A DNA stretch of 64,000 bases, taken from NCBI RefSeq assembly GCF_963169125.1, contig NC_084795.1:145985766-146049765 (forward strand), read 5' to 3'. Positions 32,931 to 42,553 of this stretch are shown in pieces. This DNA is from Humulus lupulus (lineage: Eukaryota > Streptophyta > Magnoliopsida > Rosales > Cannabaceae). The notes under the pieces were generated by a model. The model ran no database searches. It was not told the DNA's origin and worked only from the letters and a program-made list of their open reading frames with translations. Position 1 is the stretch's first letter, and each line of letters begins with the position of its first letter. The position numbers and the translations under genes were made by a program.

Positions 32931-33889
32931 TCGTTGTTGTACTCTATTTTTTCAATTCCTTTTCTCTATTTCCCAGTGGACTCTATTTTTTAGGTAATCT
33001 TTGTCAATTCTTTACCTATATATATAAATAAAGAGTTTTTATAACCTAACTAGATGAAAAAAATAATTAGAAATTTAAAAAAAAATCATTTATTCGATTT
33101 AATAAATTTAAAAATTCTCATAAAAATTGTATACTACACAAATTTTTATAAATGTATTTAATTACTAGTTTAAATATGAAGACATCTGTTCAACTTCCAA
33201 TACAAAGTTTAAATTTTAAATTAGAATAAAAATATTATTACTTTATTGTAAAGATGATTGCTCAACTACCCATCATTTATTGCTATTATTATTTAGAAAT
33301 ACACACTTATTAAATATTAAATGCACCATTTAAAAGTTAAACAATATAACCAATTTTGAAGAATCTTGGATTTATTAATATTTAATGATATATTTTTTCA
33401 AAAATTTCGACCAAAATAATAAAAGTAATTATTTATATATTTTTCTCAAATATATTTATTGCATTTTTCGATTATGAGAAATTTTTGTATGAAGAATAAA
33501 TAGGGTTTACTTTCATTAACTTTTTTTCATAAAGAAATCTGAAATTTTGGTCATAATTATTACTATTGCTATTATTATTAGTTACAAATTCGAATTTTGC
33601 GTAACCAATTCAAATTTTCAATAAATTATTTTTTTTAAAAAATAAATAGGAAAAATATAACCAATTCTCATAAATGATGCATATAATTTATTTTAGTAAA
33701 ATACACATTAAAAAAAGTAAAAGTTTCAAAAAAATAAAAAAAAACTTAAAATTCTTAATAATATTAGAGAATAAACATAGAATCAGTCACTAGGACTGAA
33801 GAACAATGTCATAATAAAGTCATAAACTGGCAAAATAAAAGAAAGAAGAAACTTGATCATAATATAAATAAAATAATAATAATGATAAT
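32931..33889. other. AT-rich spacer related to the 10-13 kb repeats
   Basis: No ORF. It contains TAAATATTAAATGCACC near 33310 and TTTCGACCAAAATAAT near 33405, like parts of the tandem unit at 11590-13250, in the same relative order. Confidence 0.4.
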
Positions 33890-34267
33890 CTATTCATCCT
33901 TGTCGGAGTTCAAATCAATTCCACTGGTATCAATTTTTTCATCCTCTAAGAGAACTTTCATATTCTCTTTGAATCGTTCTTCGTTGTCACCCAATAAGTG
34001 ATCGTAGACATCTTTGTCATCCATCCTCACCATCTCAAGTTCTTCTTTCCAAAGTTCAATTTCATACTCCAAATTTTCAACCATAAGAGAAGTCAACCTT
34101 TTTCTTCTGTGTTGTTGCTTCTCGACAAAAAGGGAAATTTCAGGCTCCGATTTGCTTTCGCTTTGAGAAGTTTCTTTTTTGGAAAATGTTTTAACGATGG
34201 ATAATTGACGTTCTAGCATTTCGATCATGGAAAAAATAGGTACTTGAAAAGTTAACAAGTCTTCCAT
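33890..34267 (-). CDS. Unknown family B protein, 125 aa
   Basis: Open from MEDLLTFQVPIFSMIEMLE to a TGA/TAA-type stop at 33890. It is rich in glutamate, lysine and serine. A predicted helical segment MVENLEYEIELWKEELEMV carries the E-I-x-x-W-x-x-E-L core also seen at 13459-13668 and, in another frame, at about 35070. The C-terminus is acidic (GIDLNSDKDE). No known domain recognised. It is flanked by AT-rich DNA without obvious TATA or splice signals. The frame is uninterrupted while its neighbours are broken, which may mean selection or simply chance. Confidence 0.4.
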   Translation of the reverse strand: MEDLLTFQVPIFSMIEMLERQLSIVKTFSKKETSQSESKSEPEISLFVEKQQHRRKRLTSLMVENLEYEIELWKEELEMVRMDDKDVYDHLLGDNEERFKENMKVLLEDEKIDTSGIDLNSDKDE

Positions 34268-34972
34268 AATAATGAAAAATCGTTTAGAAGAGAAACAGAA
34301 AGTTAGTTATTTTCTAGAGAAACAGATGAAGATATATATATATATTTTAAAAGGAAGAAATGAAAACTATTTAATCTACTTTAGAATATATATAGCCTAG
34401 TAGGATGATGTGTAGGGTTATGAAATTTTTTTTTTTTAATTGTTTACGAAAATAATATATTTTATGAGTAATTGCAACTTTTCAAATTCGTGCATGTTTC
34501 CACTTTTCATTTAAAGTGCATTTATGATACAAATAATTGCATCTATTCAAATTGAGGTGGTTATTGTCCATTTTAAAATTTTTTGGAAATAATTCAGCCA
34601 CCTAAATTTTCAAGAAATTAAACCTATTTTCTTGAAATGGTGCATGAAAAAAGACAACTTTTGGAAACCAATTAGGTAATTTTTGAATGTTCATATATTA
34701 ATTGAATATTAAATCATATTCCTTAATTATTTTTTGGGTAAAATAAGTATTTTTATTATATACATGACAGTAATCAATTTAAAAAAAAATATATTTTTCA
34801 TTGTTTTTTCGAATTTTATTATATTAAATATAATTTTTTAAGATATTAAATAATAATAATTAAAACAATAAATTTTAAACTTTTTACTGAGAAACTTAAA
34901 ATATTTGCTCATATTAAAAATTGAACAGAAAATAAAAACAAAATACAAATAATTAATTCGGTAACTTAAAAT
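34268..34972. other. AT-rich spacer
   Basis: Nothing recognised apart from a TATATATATA tract near 34330 and an ATTCAGCCACCTAAATTTTC phrase near 34592 like the repeat text elsewhere in the cluster. Confidence 0.35.
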
Positions 34973-35305
34973 TTACTCTTTTCCCTTCATCTTTTTCTTT
35001 GAAGATTCTCCTTCTTCATCGTTCGTTATCCTCTTCTTGATGCGTTCGCGAGTCTTCTTCATTTTTGACAAGTTCTTTGTTCCACCCTTCAATTTCTTCA
35101 AGTTTTTAATATACATCTTGTGCATTTCCCTCCCAATTTTTCGAGATATTGTGGCAAACTTGCAAGGAAAATTTGTTCCAAGAGAGATGAGTTCAACTCA
35201 GTAAATTTTGATGAAGGCAAGATATCTGCTACTGACAAAATAAACTCCAATTTTTTTTATCATGTCTTCAGCAAAAGAGATGAGTTCTTGAATCATGTTA
35301 ACCAT
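34973..35305 (-). pseudogene. Unknown family B copy, broken
   Basis: Begins MVNMIQELISFAEDMI at 35305, stops after about 36 codons, and continues in another frame to a lysine-rich end GESSKKKMKGKE at 34976. The E-I-x-x-W-x-x-E-L core can be seen near 35090-35060 in a different frame. At least two frame changes. Confidence 0.35.
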
Positions 35306-36138
35306 GAGGAATGTTGAAAGACATAGAAATATGTGAAATAAGAGTAGAAATATATTGTGTTTGAAGAAGAGGTCTATACTATATAAAGTATGTTCTTAAA
35401 TTTTTAAAAAAATAATATTAATTTGTTAACCATTGCAACTCCTTAACTCATTGTATACAATTAGAAAAAAAAATATTTAGCCATTAATGTTGTTGGAGAG
35501 ACTAATAATTTCAGCCACATTAATAATTATTATTATATATTTAATTTTTTTTCAACTCTTAACCGTCATGCATGTACATATTGTACCATTAAAGCAAATA
35601 TTCAGCCATTAATTTTATTGGTCAAACCTAAATTTCGGCCACATATATAATATTTATTATTAATTTAAAATTTATTTTTAAAATATACATCTATATTTTT
35701 TTTGGGAAAGTGGGATAGATATGGTGAGTAAAGATTTGATTTTATCATCAATATGTATTGAAATAACAATAAATGACATTATTTTTTTTTGGATATTTAA
35801 AAAAAGATTAATAAATGCAACTTTTCATATCACCACTATACTTAAATCATGCATAATAATTTAAAAATAAAAAATTAAATATTAATTGGACAATTAAATA
35901 TTTATTTTGGTTTTAAATTTTTAAATTTTTTTAGTAAAATAATTTTGAATTTTTTTACTAAAATTCGAAATTATTTTACAACTTTTCAGATTTTGGTTTA
36001 TTATTTTAAAATGAATTTACAAAATTTTAATTAAAAAAAAACTTCAAATAATAATAATAAAAAAATAATCATAAAAATTCACTTTCAATTCATAGATGGG
36101 AAATTATTCTAATTTTTTAATACAAAGTATGAATATTC
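35306..36138. other. AT-rich spacer
   Basis: No gene. It includes the phrases TTTCAGCCACATTAATAAT (35508) and TTTCGGCCACATATATAA (35632), again like the tandem unit at 11590-13250. Confidence 0.35.
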
Positions 36139-36486
36139 CTACATGTTCATGAAAGAGTTCAACAATGTTTCATGATATACTATTCCATGTTCAACATCAT
36201 ACATTTGATGTCTCCAATACAGGTCCTCCTTAGAAGCATCGAAGAACCATTGTGCTAATTCAATATGAATTACTCTAATCTTACGTACTTTAGGGCTTTC
36301 TCTACTCCATTCTCCAATTGCTTGATCAATGTAGGCGATTCTCATTGTACTTCTTTCTTCGAATGATCTCATGAGGTGCATCTTAATTTGTTCCATAAAA
36401 CTATACAACTCTTCATTTAAGAATTTTTCTTTGCATTTTGAAAGTGATCTAGTAAGAATTATTTCCTCTATCATCTTGCTGTCCAT
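36139..36486 (-). CDS. Unknown family A protein, 115 aa, open
   Basis: Uninterrupted frame starting MDSKMIEEIILTRSLSKCKE. Blocks conserved with other copies here: SLSKCKEKF (about 14-22), FEERSTMR (about 42-49), an HIELAQWFFDASKEDLYWR block (about 75-93), HQMYDVEHGIVYHETLL (about 94-110). Probably helical and soluble, with no signal peptide. The next copy upstream (36972-37394) is broken and lies only about 0.5 kb away in the same orientation, so the family grew by tandem duplication. I do not recognise it, and it might be one exon of a larger gene. Confidence 0.45.
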   Translation of the reverse strand: MDSKMIEEIILTRSLSKCKEKFLNEELYSFMEQIKMHLMRSFEERSTMRIAYIDQAIGEWSRESPKVRKIRVIHIELAQWFFDASKEDLYWRHQMYDVEHGIVYHETLLNSFMNM

Positions 36487-36971
36487 TTTCTTTCTATTAT
36501 TTTGGTATCTAAATGGACAATCTTAGTGATGATCAAGGGTTGCCTAGTCACACACACACTCAACATTGTTTTTCAACACAAATAATTAATAAGTAAGAGA
36601 AGACATCAAGAATAATAATGAGCGATGAGTAAGACAAGGAGTCAACCACTCCAGAATCATTAATAATATATTTTTTTAAAAATCTATATTTACTCTTTAT
36701 AAATTTAAATTAACGATTTTTTTAAATAATAAAAAATGATGTATTCTTTGTAAACAAATTAGTCATTTTTGAAATATATCTTAAGATAAATGACTTTGTT
36801 CATTTCGAAATATATTGCTACAAGAAAAAATTCGATATGTAAATTGCTAATAATAATAATAATTATAATTGTAAAATAAAAAAAGTTTAAATTTCCATTA
36901 ACAACAATAAAATTCTTAATTCAACATAGATGAGCAAACACTCTAATTTTTGTAGATAAAAAAGACAATCC
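36487..36971. other. AT-rich spacer
   Basis: Nothing recognised. It carries a short ACACACAC run near 36552. Confidence 0.35.
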
Positions 36972-37394
36972 CTAAATGTTCTTGAAAGCATCCAACAACA
37001 TTTCATGATATATAATTTCACGTTCAACATCATACATTTGAGTCGTCCAATATAAGTACTCATGCTCAGAAGCATCGATGAACTTTCAGAATAATTCATT
37101 CTGAATGTGTCGAATCTCACGTATGTTAGGACTTTCTCCACTCTATTATCCAAATGCTTAATCCATCATTGCCTTTCTCATTGTATTTCTTTCTTCAAGT
37201 GATCTATTGAGACGCAACTTAATCTCTTCCATGAAATTGTACAACTCTGCACTTAAGAATTTTTCTTTGAATTTCAAAAGTGATATAGTAAGAATTATCT
37301 CTTCGATCTTGTTATTGTTTATTTTCTCTATTTTGGTTTCTTTGTGTCTAAATGAACAATTTTTATGATGATTAAAAAAAGGTCCTAGCCACAT
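36972..37394 (-). pseudogene. Unknown family A copy, broken
   Basis: Open from 37394 through IEEIILTISLLKFKEKF, FMEEIKLRLNRSLEERNTMR to a stop at 37158. In another frame it continues with EYLYWTTQMYDVE and YHEMLLDAF to about 36972. It is a near relative of 36139-36486 with the same order of blocks. Confidence 0.45.
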
Positions 37395-37977
37395 ATATAT
37401 AATGAATTTGCAATAATAAAGAAGATAATATATGAGGAATAATAATGACTAATGAGTAATATGATGAGTCAATTATCCCAATTATTTTCCATTTTTGAAA
37501 TACTACATATATTATTATTAATTTTTTTTTGAAATGGAACTACATTTAACTTTTAATATAATATTTAAACTACCTTTTTAAACTTCCAAGAAAGATAATT
37601 AAATCCATAAATATCATTGTTGATTACTAATATTCTTCTTTTATTTAGTTTTAAGTCTATTAACATATATAATTAATTATTTTTTACAATATTTTTGAAA
37701 AATTTGTATTATTAATATTAAAAAATTATATAAAAAAGTAACACTTTTTAAACTTCCAAGAAAACTCACTAATTTTTTATTTTGTTTTTTATAACGAAAT
37801 ATAAAGATAAAAAAGAAATAGACATATTAAAATAATAATAATAATTATTACCATTAAAAAAAGTTCAAATTTCCATTTCATAATAATAATAATAATATGT
37901 TAAATTCAACATACATCTAACTAAAAAATCATTAAAAGAGTACAATCATTTAAATGAAAATTATAAAAAGAGATTCT
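37395..37977. other. AT-rich spacer
   Basis: Nothing recognised beyond ATT/AAT runs. Confidence 0.35.
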
Positions 37978-38500
37978 TCAATCCTTGATCCAATTTTTCA
38001 AGCACCATTTTTGAAAAGTAATATTGCGTTCAAGCTTGACGAGTTCAATCCGCATGTAGTAATCTTCCTTCTATAAAAAATGGATGAGCCTTTGACAGAT
38101 TTCAGTTTGGACTACTTGGAGCTCATGAGCTGGAACACAATAAGGATAGTAGAGATGCTTGCTCATAACAAGAGTTGTTGAATGATATTTATTTTACTAC
38201 TAATGCAAAGAAGACGAGTCTTTATATCGTACATCCTATTTTCAAAATTGTATTATAAGTTGTTGGACATCTTTTTTTTTTGGAACAATGGTTTCCAAAC
38301 ACTTTTGTTCCTCCAAGGTGAGAGATACATCATCTGTAGTAGACTCCTCATTCTTCTGCTTCCTTTTTCCTATTTTCTTCAGGTCTTCCTTTTTCTGCTT
38401 CCCTTTATGATTTTTGTTTATGTCTTCACTTTATTTTCTTATGTTTCTCTATTTTCTTCACGTCTTCCATTCTTTTCTTCTCTTTTTCCATTTTATTTAT
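37978..38500 (-). pseudogene. Unknown family A copy with Lys-rich N-terminus, decayed
   Basis: Lysine-rich pieces near 38410-38260 (GKRKQKNEESTTDDVSLTLE) resemble the N-terminal half of the copy at 32335-32930. A later piece starting MSKHLYYPYCVPAHELQ ends in KEDYYMRIELVKLERN and a stop at 37978-37980. In-frame stops are numerous. The plus-strand frame at 38182-38535 is its shadow. The right end is cut at 38507 by an LTR. Confidence 0.35.
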
Positions 38501-38507
38501 TAATCAC

Positions 38508-39214
38508 TCTTGACGCAAATTTTCGCCAACAGTAGATTTAGAAATCTAATAAGAGTGTTAGTGCTTATTTGCAAACCGTAATGAACTTATATGAACTCTT
38601 TCTTACACACACAATTTTACGTGGTTCAGTGGTTAAAATCCACCTAGTCCACGAGACAATATTATTGCTCTTCTCTCACAATTTTTGCAGAGTTTCAGTA
38701 TTACAAAAAAGGCAGTCCCTTTTCCTGTCCATTATCCATGATATTTATAGTGAAATTTCCTGGACAGGTTTGGGTAACTGTGTGCATAAATATGGTATAT
38801 ATTTAATACACATAATTCCCATTTACATAGGGATATGATTGCCTAACATAATACACTCCTGCTATCTCGAACAATAAGTAATAAATGTGCAATACAACCT
38901 GGGCATTAATGAGCGTATAGAGTGCCCCCGAGTCTCTCGGGATCCTTCAGTATGCATCATGACTAGGTTTCCACGAGCTGAATATATTCAGAGTGCCCTA
39001 AAGGGGATCTGGCGCTGCTACATGTCTCGAACTGGACCGTCACCCTAAGAGGCAACCTAACATTTACCTAAATGCCGTGTTGTCAAGTCCTAACTCGAGT
39101 TGCTCACATCATCATTAGCTAGATGTTCTACTCGTCAGCTTTTTCCATATATTCATCTGCCAACTATACCTCTAGCTGAGTGATTAAAATCGTGCTAATT
39201 TTTAGGGTACAACA
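38508..39214 (-). repeat. 3' LTR of inverted Tat element
   Basis: 707 bp. The left edge TCTTGACGC...CGCCAACAG mirrors the LTR end of 17513-30035 (one base changed in the terminal dinucleotide). The right edge is GGGTACAACA. Partial similarity only, so another subfamily. Confidence 0.65.
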
Positions 39215-39228
39215 TTTCCCCCCAAGCT
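39215..39228 (-). promoter_or_regulatory. Polypurine tract
   Basis: Minus strand GAGCTTGGGGGGAAA lies directly before the LTR. Confidence 0.75.
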
Positions 39229-40242
39229 CCTACTCGTGCTTGACGTCATCACTTTCTGACACGCATAGTAGGGGCTTTTAGGCTTTTGTCATGTAAAATC
39301 GTGCTTGCCTACTACTCGAGTGTTGAACACGTGGCTGTTTGTTTGGGTTTCGAGGACTGTGATAACTGTCCTGTCAAATTTTTTCCGCCGCACGGGTCAT
39401 TTAATCTTGGCCTTTGGATCTTGAGCTGACCCAATCGGATGGCCCGTATTAATTCCCAAAGTTTACGTATAAATAGGGAGATCAGACTTGAACCTTACCA
39501 CCTTTGCATTCAAAAACTTTCCTTTCAGAAACAAAAATCTCTTTCTTCTCTCAAACTTGTTCTATAAACCTTCATCGTCCTTCAGTTTCTCAGAAGCTCT
39601 CAAGCTCCTGCCAGTGGACGCATCAATCATTCTCGTCGAACAAATGTATAAACTGTAAGTATTTCCTCATCTGACTTGAATATTTCATTTCTTAATTTTA
39701 CAATGAGCTTTTTACTTCGAGAAACATTTTTTGTTCATTATCGTTTCGTGTTCTGGCCATGTTGGAGTTTAAATAGGGTTCGATTTAGGCTAAAAGAACG
39801 ATACTAGACTTGTTTAGAAATAAGGTATTCAAAAACTAGACAATTTTCTGGGTTTTTCATGAAAAATGTCATTGATGAATAGATTAGGATACCTGTTTGG
39901 ATGTAGAGTTGAGAGGTTTTTAGGTTTGGCCTTGGGTAGCTTAAGGGTCACGATTCCTTAAGCGGTTTTGCATAAAACCGCTTTCAAAAGAAAAGTAGTG
40001 GGTCTGACGAGTTTGACACTCGAATCCCGAAGTATCAAGGAATTTCCCGAATTCATAGTGCGTGGCATAGGACTACGTGTGGAACCACACATTGATGCCA
40101 GGACATATCTTAGCTCGTGTAATTTTTGAATCACCAAAAGCAAACCGCTTAAACCCTCGGGTCACCGTATCTTTATCACCGTAGCTAGTAATTATCTTGG
40201 GTCGCCACTAATAGGTCGCTTTGTCGTTAGGTAAGCTAGATC
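39229..40242 (+). promoter_or_regulatory. Antisense promoter and leader of inverted Tat
   Basis: CCAAT at 39431-39435 and TATAAATA at 39468-39475 fit a promoter firing rightwards. A GTAAGTATTT donor near 39655 and a TCGTTAG acceptor just before the start region at 40243 suggest a leader intron of about 570 bp. No ORF is seen in between. Confidence 0.55.
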
Positions 40243-41088
40243 ATGTCCCCACCAAAGAAAAACATCGTGAGCTCCTCTACTTAGAACAAGAACAAACACA
40301 AACATATCACGTTTGAATCTTCAATTCCTTGCTTCGGCCTAGTGGTGGAGAAGGAACTTGTTGTCAACCCCAATGCTTTTTCAAGGCCGAGCACATCGTG
40401 TCCCAAATAAAGTCACAGGGAAAAGTAAACAAAATACTGCTGAGCCATGGGATTGAGATGGGAATTGATGGCCTCCTCACTCGACCTCCATTGGAAGGAG
40501 AGCGGAGCTGCGCCCCCCTTCAAGACTACTTTGGGGCTTGGAGTGATGAGCACCTGAAGGCAGGTGCTTTCCTCCCATTAGATCAGTACTTCGTAGATAT
40601 TTTGAACTACATTGAACTGGCTCCATTCCAGCTCCCCCAGAACTCCTATCGACTTTTGGCGGGGTTGAAATATCTGTTTTTGAGGCATGAGTGGGAGGTA
40701 CCCACCCCAACAGATATTATGTACTTCTTCTGCCTCAAGGCCAGTCCTAATCAGAAGGGGCGAGGTGACGACTTTTACTACCTCACCCACTTCCCCAGCT
40801 CGGCCTCCATCATCGACCTCCCCATCCACCCAAATGACTATAAAGGCTAGTTCTTTATGTCAAATGGGTTCAAGAACTGTGATCACTGATACTTCAACAA
40901 CCATCGTAAGTCTCTTAGCTTTATGAATTCTGTACGCAAACTCTCTTATCATTTTCATTTTTTTTACTAACCTTGACTTGCCTTTTCCTTTTGCAGTCTA
41001 TCCTGGACCAACTCCGCATAATTGCTCAGGTTCGAGCTAGGAGTGACGAGCTCCAAGCCACCCTGGTCGCCTCCCAAGAGAGCGAGCG
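40243..41088 (+). pseudogene. Antisense ORF of inverted Tat (PF04195-like), truncated
   Basis: Start ATG 40243 (MSPPKKN), an early stop, then a frame change near 40380 into an open stretch to 40850. That stretch is strongly similar to exon 1 of 25518-28261 (FLPLDQYFVDILNYIELAPF, SYRLLAGLKYLFL, DIMYFFCLKASP, GRGDDFYYL). A further stop lies near 40890 and a GTAAGT donor near 40905. After an intron ending TTTTGCAG near 40997, a coiled-coil-like exon (SILDQLRIIAQVRARSDEL) continues until the chromovirus insertion at 41089. The middle exons are missing, so there is an internal deletion. Confidence 0.7.
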
Positions 41089-41218
41089 TGTAAGGACCCA
41101 AATTTACTGTTAAGGCTAAGTGCCTTGATTATAGTTCTTGGAGAACATAATGGGATATACATGTTGAATTAATTGAATTAATGTATGACTATGTGGCATA
41201 CATGATTTATATGATGAT

Positions 41219-42485
41219 TGTGGATGCTCAATATTCCACGCCCGTAAAAGATCCCAGACGCACGCTAAGGTCCCATAAAGGCCTAAATGCGTGTCTGAGT
41301 CGCGGGACGCTCGGGCCATCGTCCACTGGCAACAGCCTCGCATCAACTCGTGGTGCATGAGGCCCCAGCCGCATCACCACGGCCTTGCTCGGACGCGCCT
41401 AGGCGCGAGGCCCCGCCTCGCTTGGCCATGCCCCAGGCAAGCGGCCTGCCTCGCGCGCGCGCATCACCACGGCCTCGCTCGGACGCGCCTAAGCGCGAGG
41501 CCCCGCCTCATTCGGCCATGCCCCAGGCGCGCGGCCCACCTTGCGCGCGCGCATATCCACGGCCTCGCTCGGCCCTGCCCCGGGCGCGCGGCCCGCCTCA
41601 CGCGCGCGCATCAACACGGCCTCGCTTGGACGCACCTAGGCGCTCGGCCCCGCCTCGCTTGGCCCTGCCCTTGGCGCGCATCACCACGGCCTCGCTTGGA
41701 CGCGCCTAGGAGAGAGGCCCTACCTCCATCTCGGAATCTTGGGGGAGGCCATATAACTCGCGAGGCCATGGTTCGGCCATGCCTAGGCCACACACATCAT
41801 CTCGAGTGCAACGTCTTGGCGCTCCCAGCAGCCTCGCGGGGGGCATCTCGCGAGAGCCTCTCCCAAAGAGCTACACATATATGGCGACCACGCCCCAATG
41901 GATCTCGTCCCAAAGCCCCGCGTGCATAATGACAGTGATCGAGGTGGCCCACAAGAGACAAAAAGAGTACGAACAAGGTACCTCAAAAGGGGTACGTACA
42001 TGCCTGCTAGGATCAGGGGACGGGCCTGACACTTGTGCTCGACAAGTAGTGGCGGTTGGAAATAGTAAGAAGGGTGGCTACACCACCATCACGTCTCTGA
42101 CACCCGTACAAAGCAAGTGGTGGAGTCGTGACTGGGTACAAAAGGTGAGGTGCTCCCATGGACTCTGACCATGTACCAGAGCCGACACCACTACCCCTGG
42201 AACCACTCTCCTCTTAGTGTACTCATGTACCATTTGGTCCCCTGGACCACCATGTACCCAGGGCCATTAGAGCCTACTATAAAATGGACTCTAACTCCAC
42301 CTGTGGGGGGGTTGGAAAATTTACTGTAGCAAGTGCACCATAGTGAATGAAAAACTTATTTGACCATTGTTCTTCTGCAATTTTTCTTAGAGTTGATACT
42401 GAAATTTCTAAGGCTTTTATATTGACAATCTTTATCTTGCAATTCTGTCCAACTTAACTTAGTTGACGAGTTCTCACCGTCAACA
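41219..42485 (+). repeat. 5' LTR of gag-only Tat derivative
   Basis: TGTGGATGCTC to CCGTCAACA. Includes a GC-rich array at about 41370-41720 and a TATAAAAT box at 42278-42285. Long frames in the array (41291-42168) come from stop-free GC-rich repeats and are not genes. Confidence 0.9.
41370..41720 (+). repeat. GC-rich minisatellite inside LTR
   Basis: The phrase GCATCACCACGGCCT or close variants recurs at about 41370, 41460, 41550, 41606 and 41676, with GACGCGCCTAGGCGCGAGG between. Full units are near 90 bp, shortened ones 56-70 bp. The 3' LTR has four starts (about 49464, 49554, 49610, 49681). Confidence 0.75.
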
Positions 42486-42504
42486 GTTTGGCGCCGTCTG
42501 TGGG
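42486..42504 (+). promoter_or_regulatory. Primer binding site region
   Basis: GTTTGGCGCCGTCTGTGGG directly follows the LTR. The phrase is frequent after Tat and Athila-type LTRs. Confidence 0.7.
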
Positions 42505-42553
42505 AATTTAAGTTCCCAAGCTACTGTTCTACCATTACTTCCAGCAAAAAGAA

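Larger units (their letters stand above)
38508..41088 (-). mobile_element. Tat-type Gypsy element, 3' part, inverted
   Basis: Mirror order of the other Tat copies: LTR 38508-39214, polypurine tract, antisense promoter (now on plus) and antisense ORF (now plus). It is cut at 41088 by the chromovirus. Gag and pol are not in the window; they may lie beyond the chromovirus. Confidence 0.7.

Noticed and set aside
32534..33031. Plus-strand 165-codon frame rich in Phe, Leu and Ile, looking like a membrane protein
   Set aside because: Complement of a lysine/glutamate-rich minus-strand coding remnant; the hydrophobic look is produced by complementing AAG and GAA codons.
38182..38535. Plus-strand hydrophobic frame of 117 codons
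   Set aside because: Same artefact as above, opposite the decayed family A copy at 37978-38500.
41291..42168. Long plus-strand frames rich in Arg, Ala, His and Pro (also 49384-50173)
   Set aside because: They read the GC-rich minisatellite inside the LTR, several overlapping frames are open at once, and the same DNA is an LTR with defined ends.
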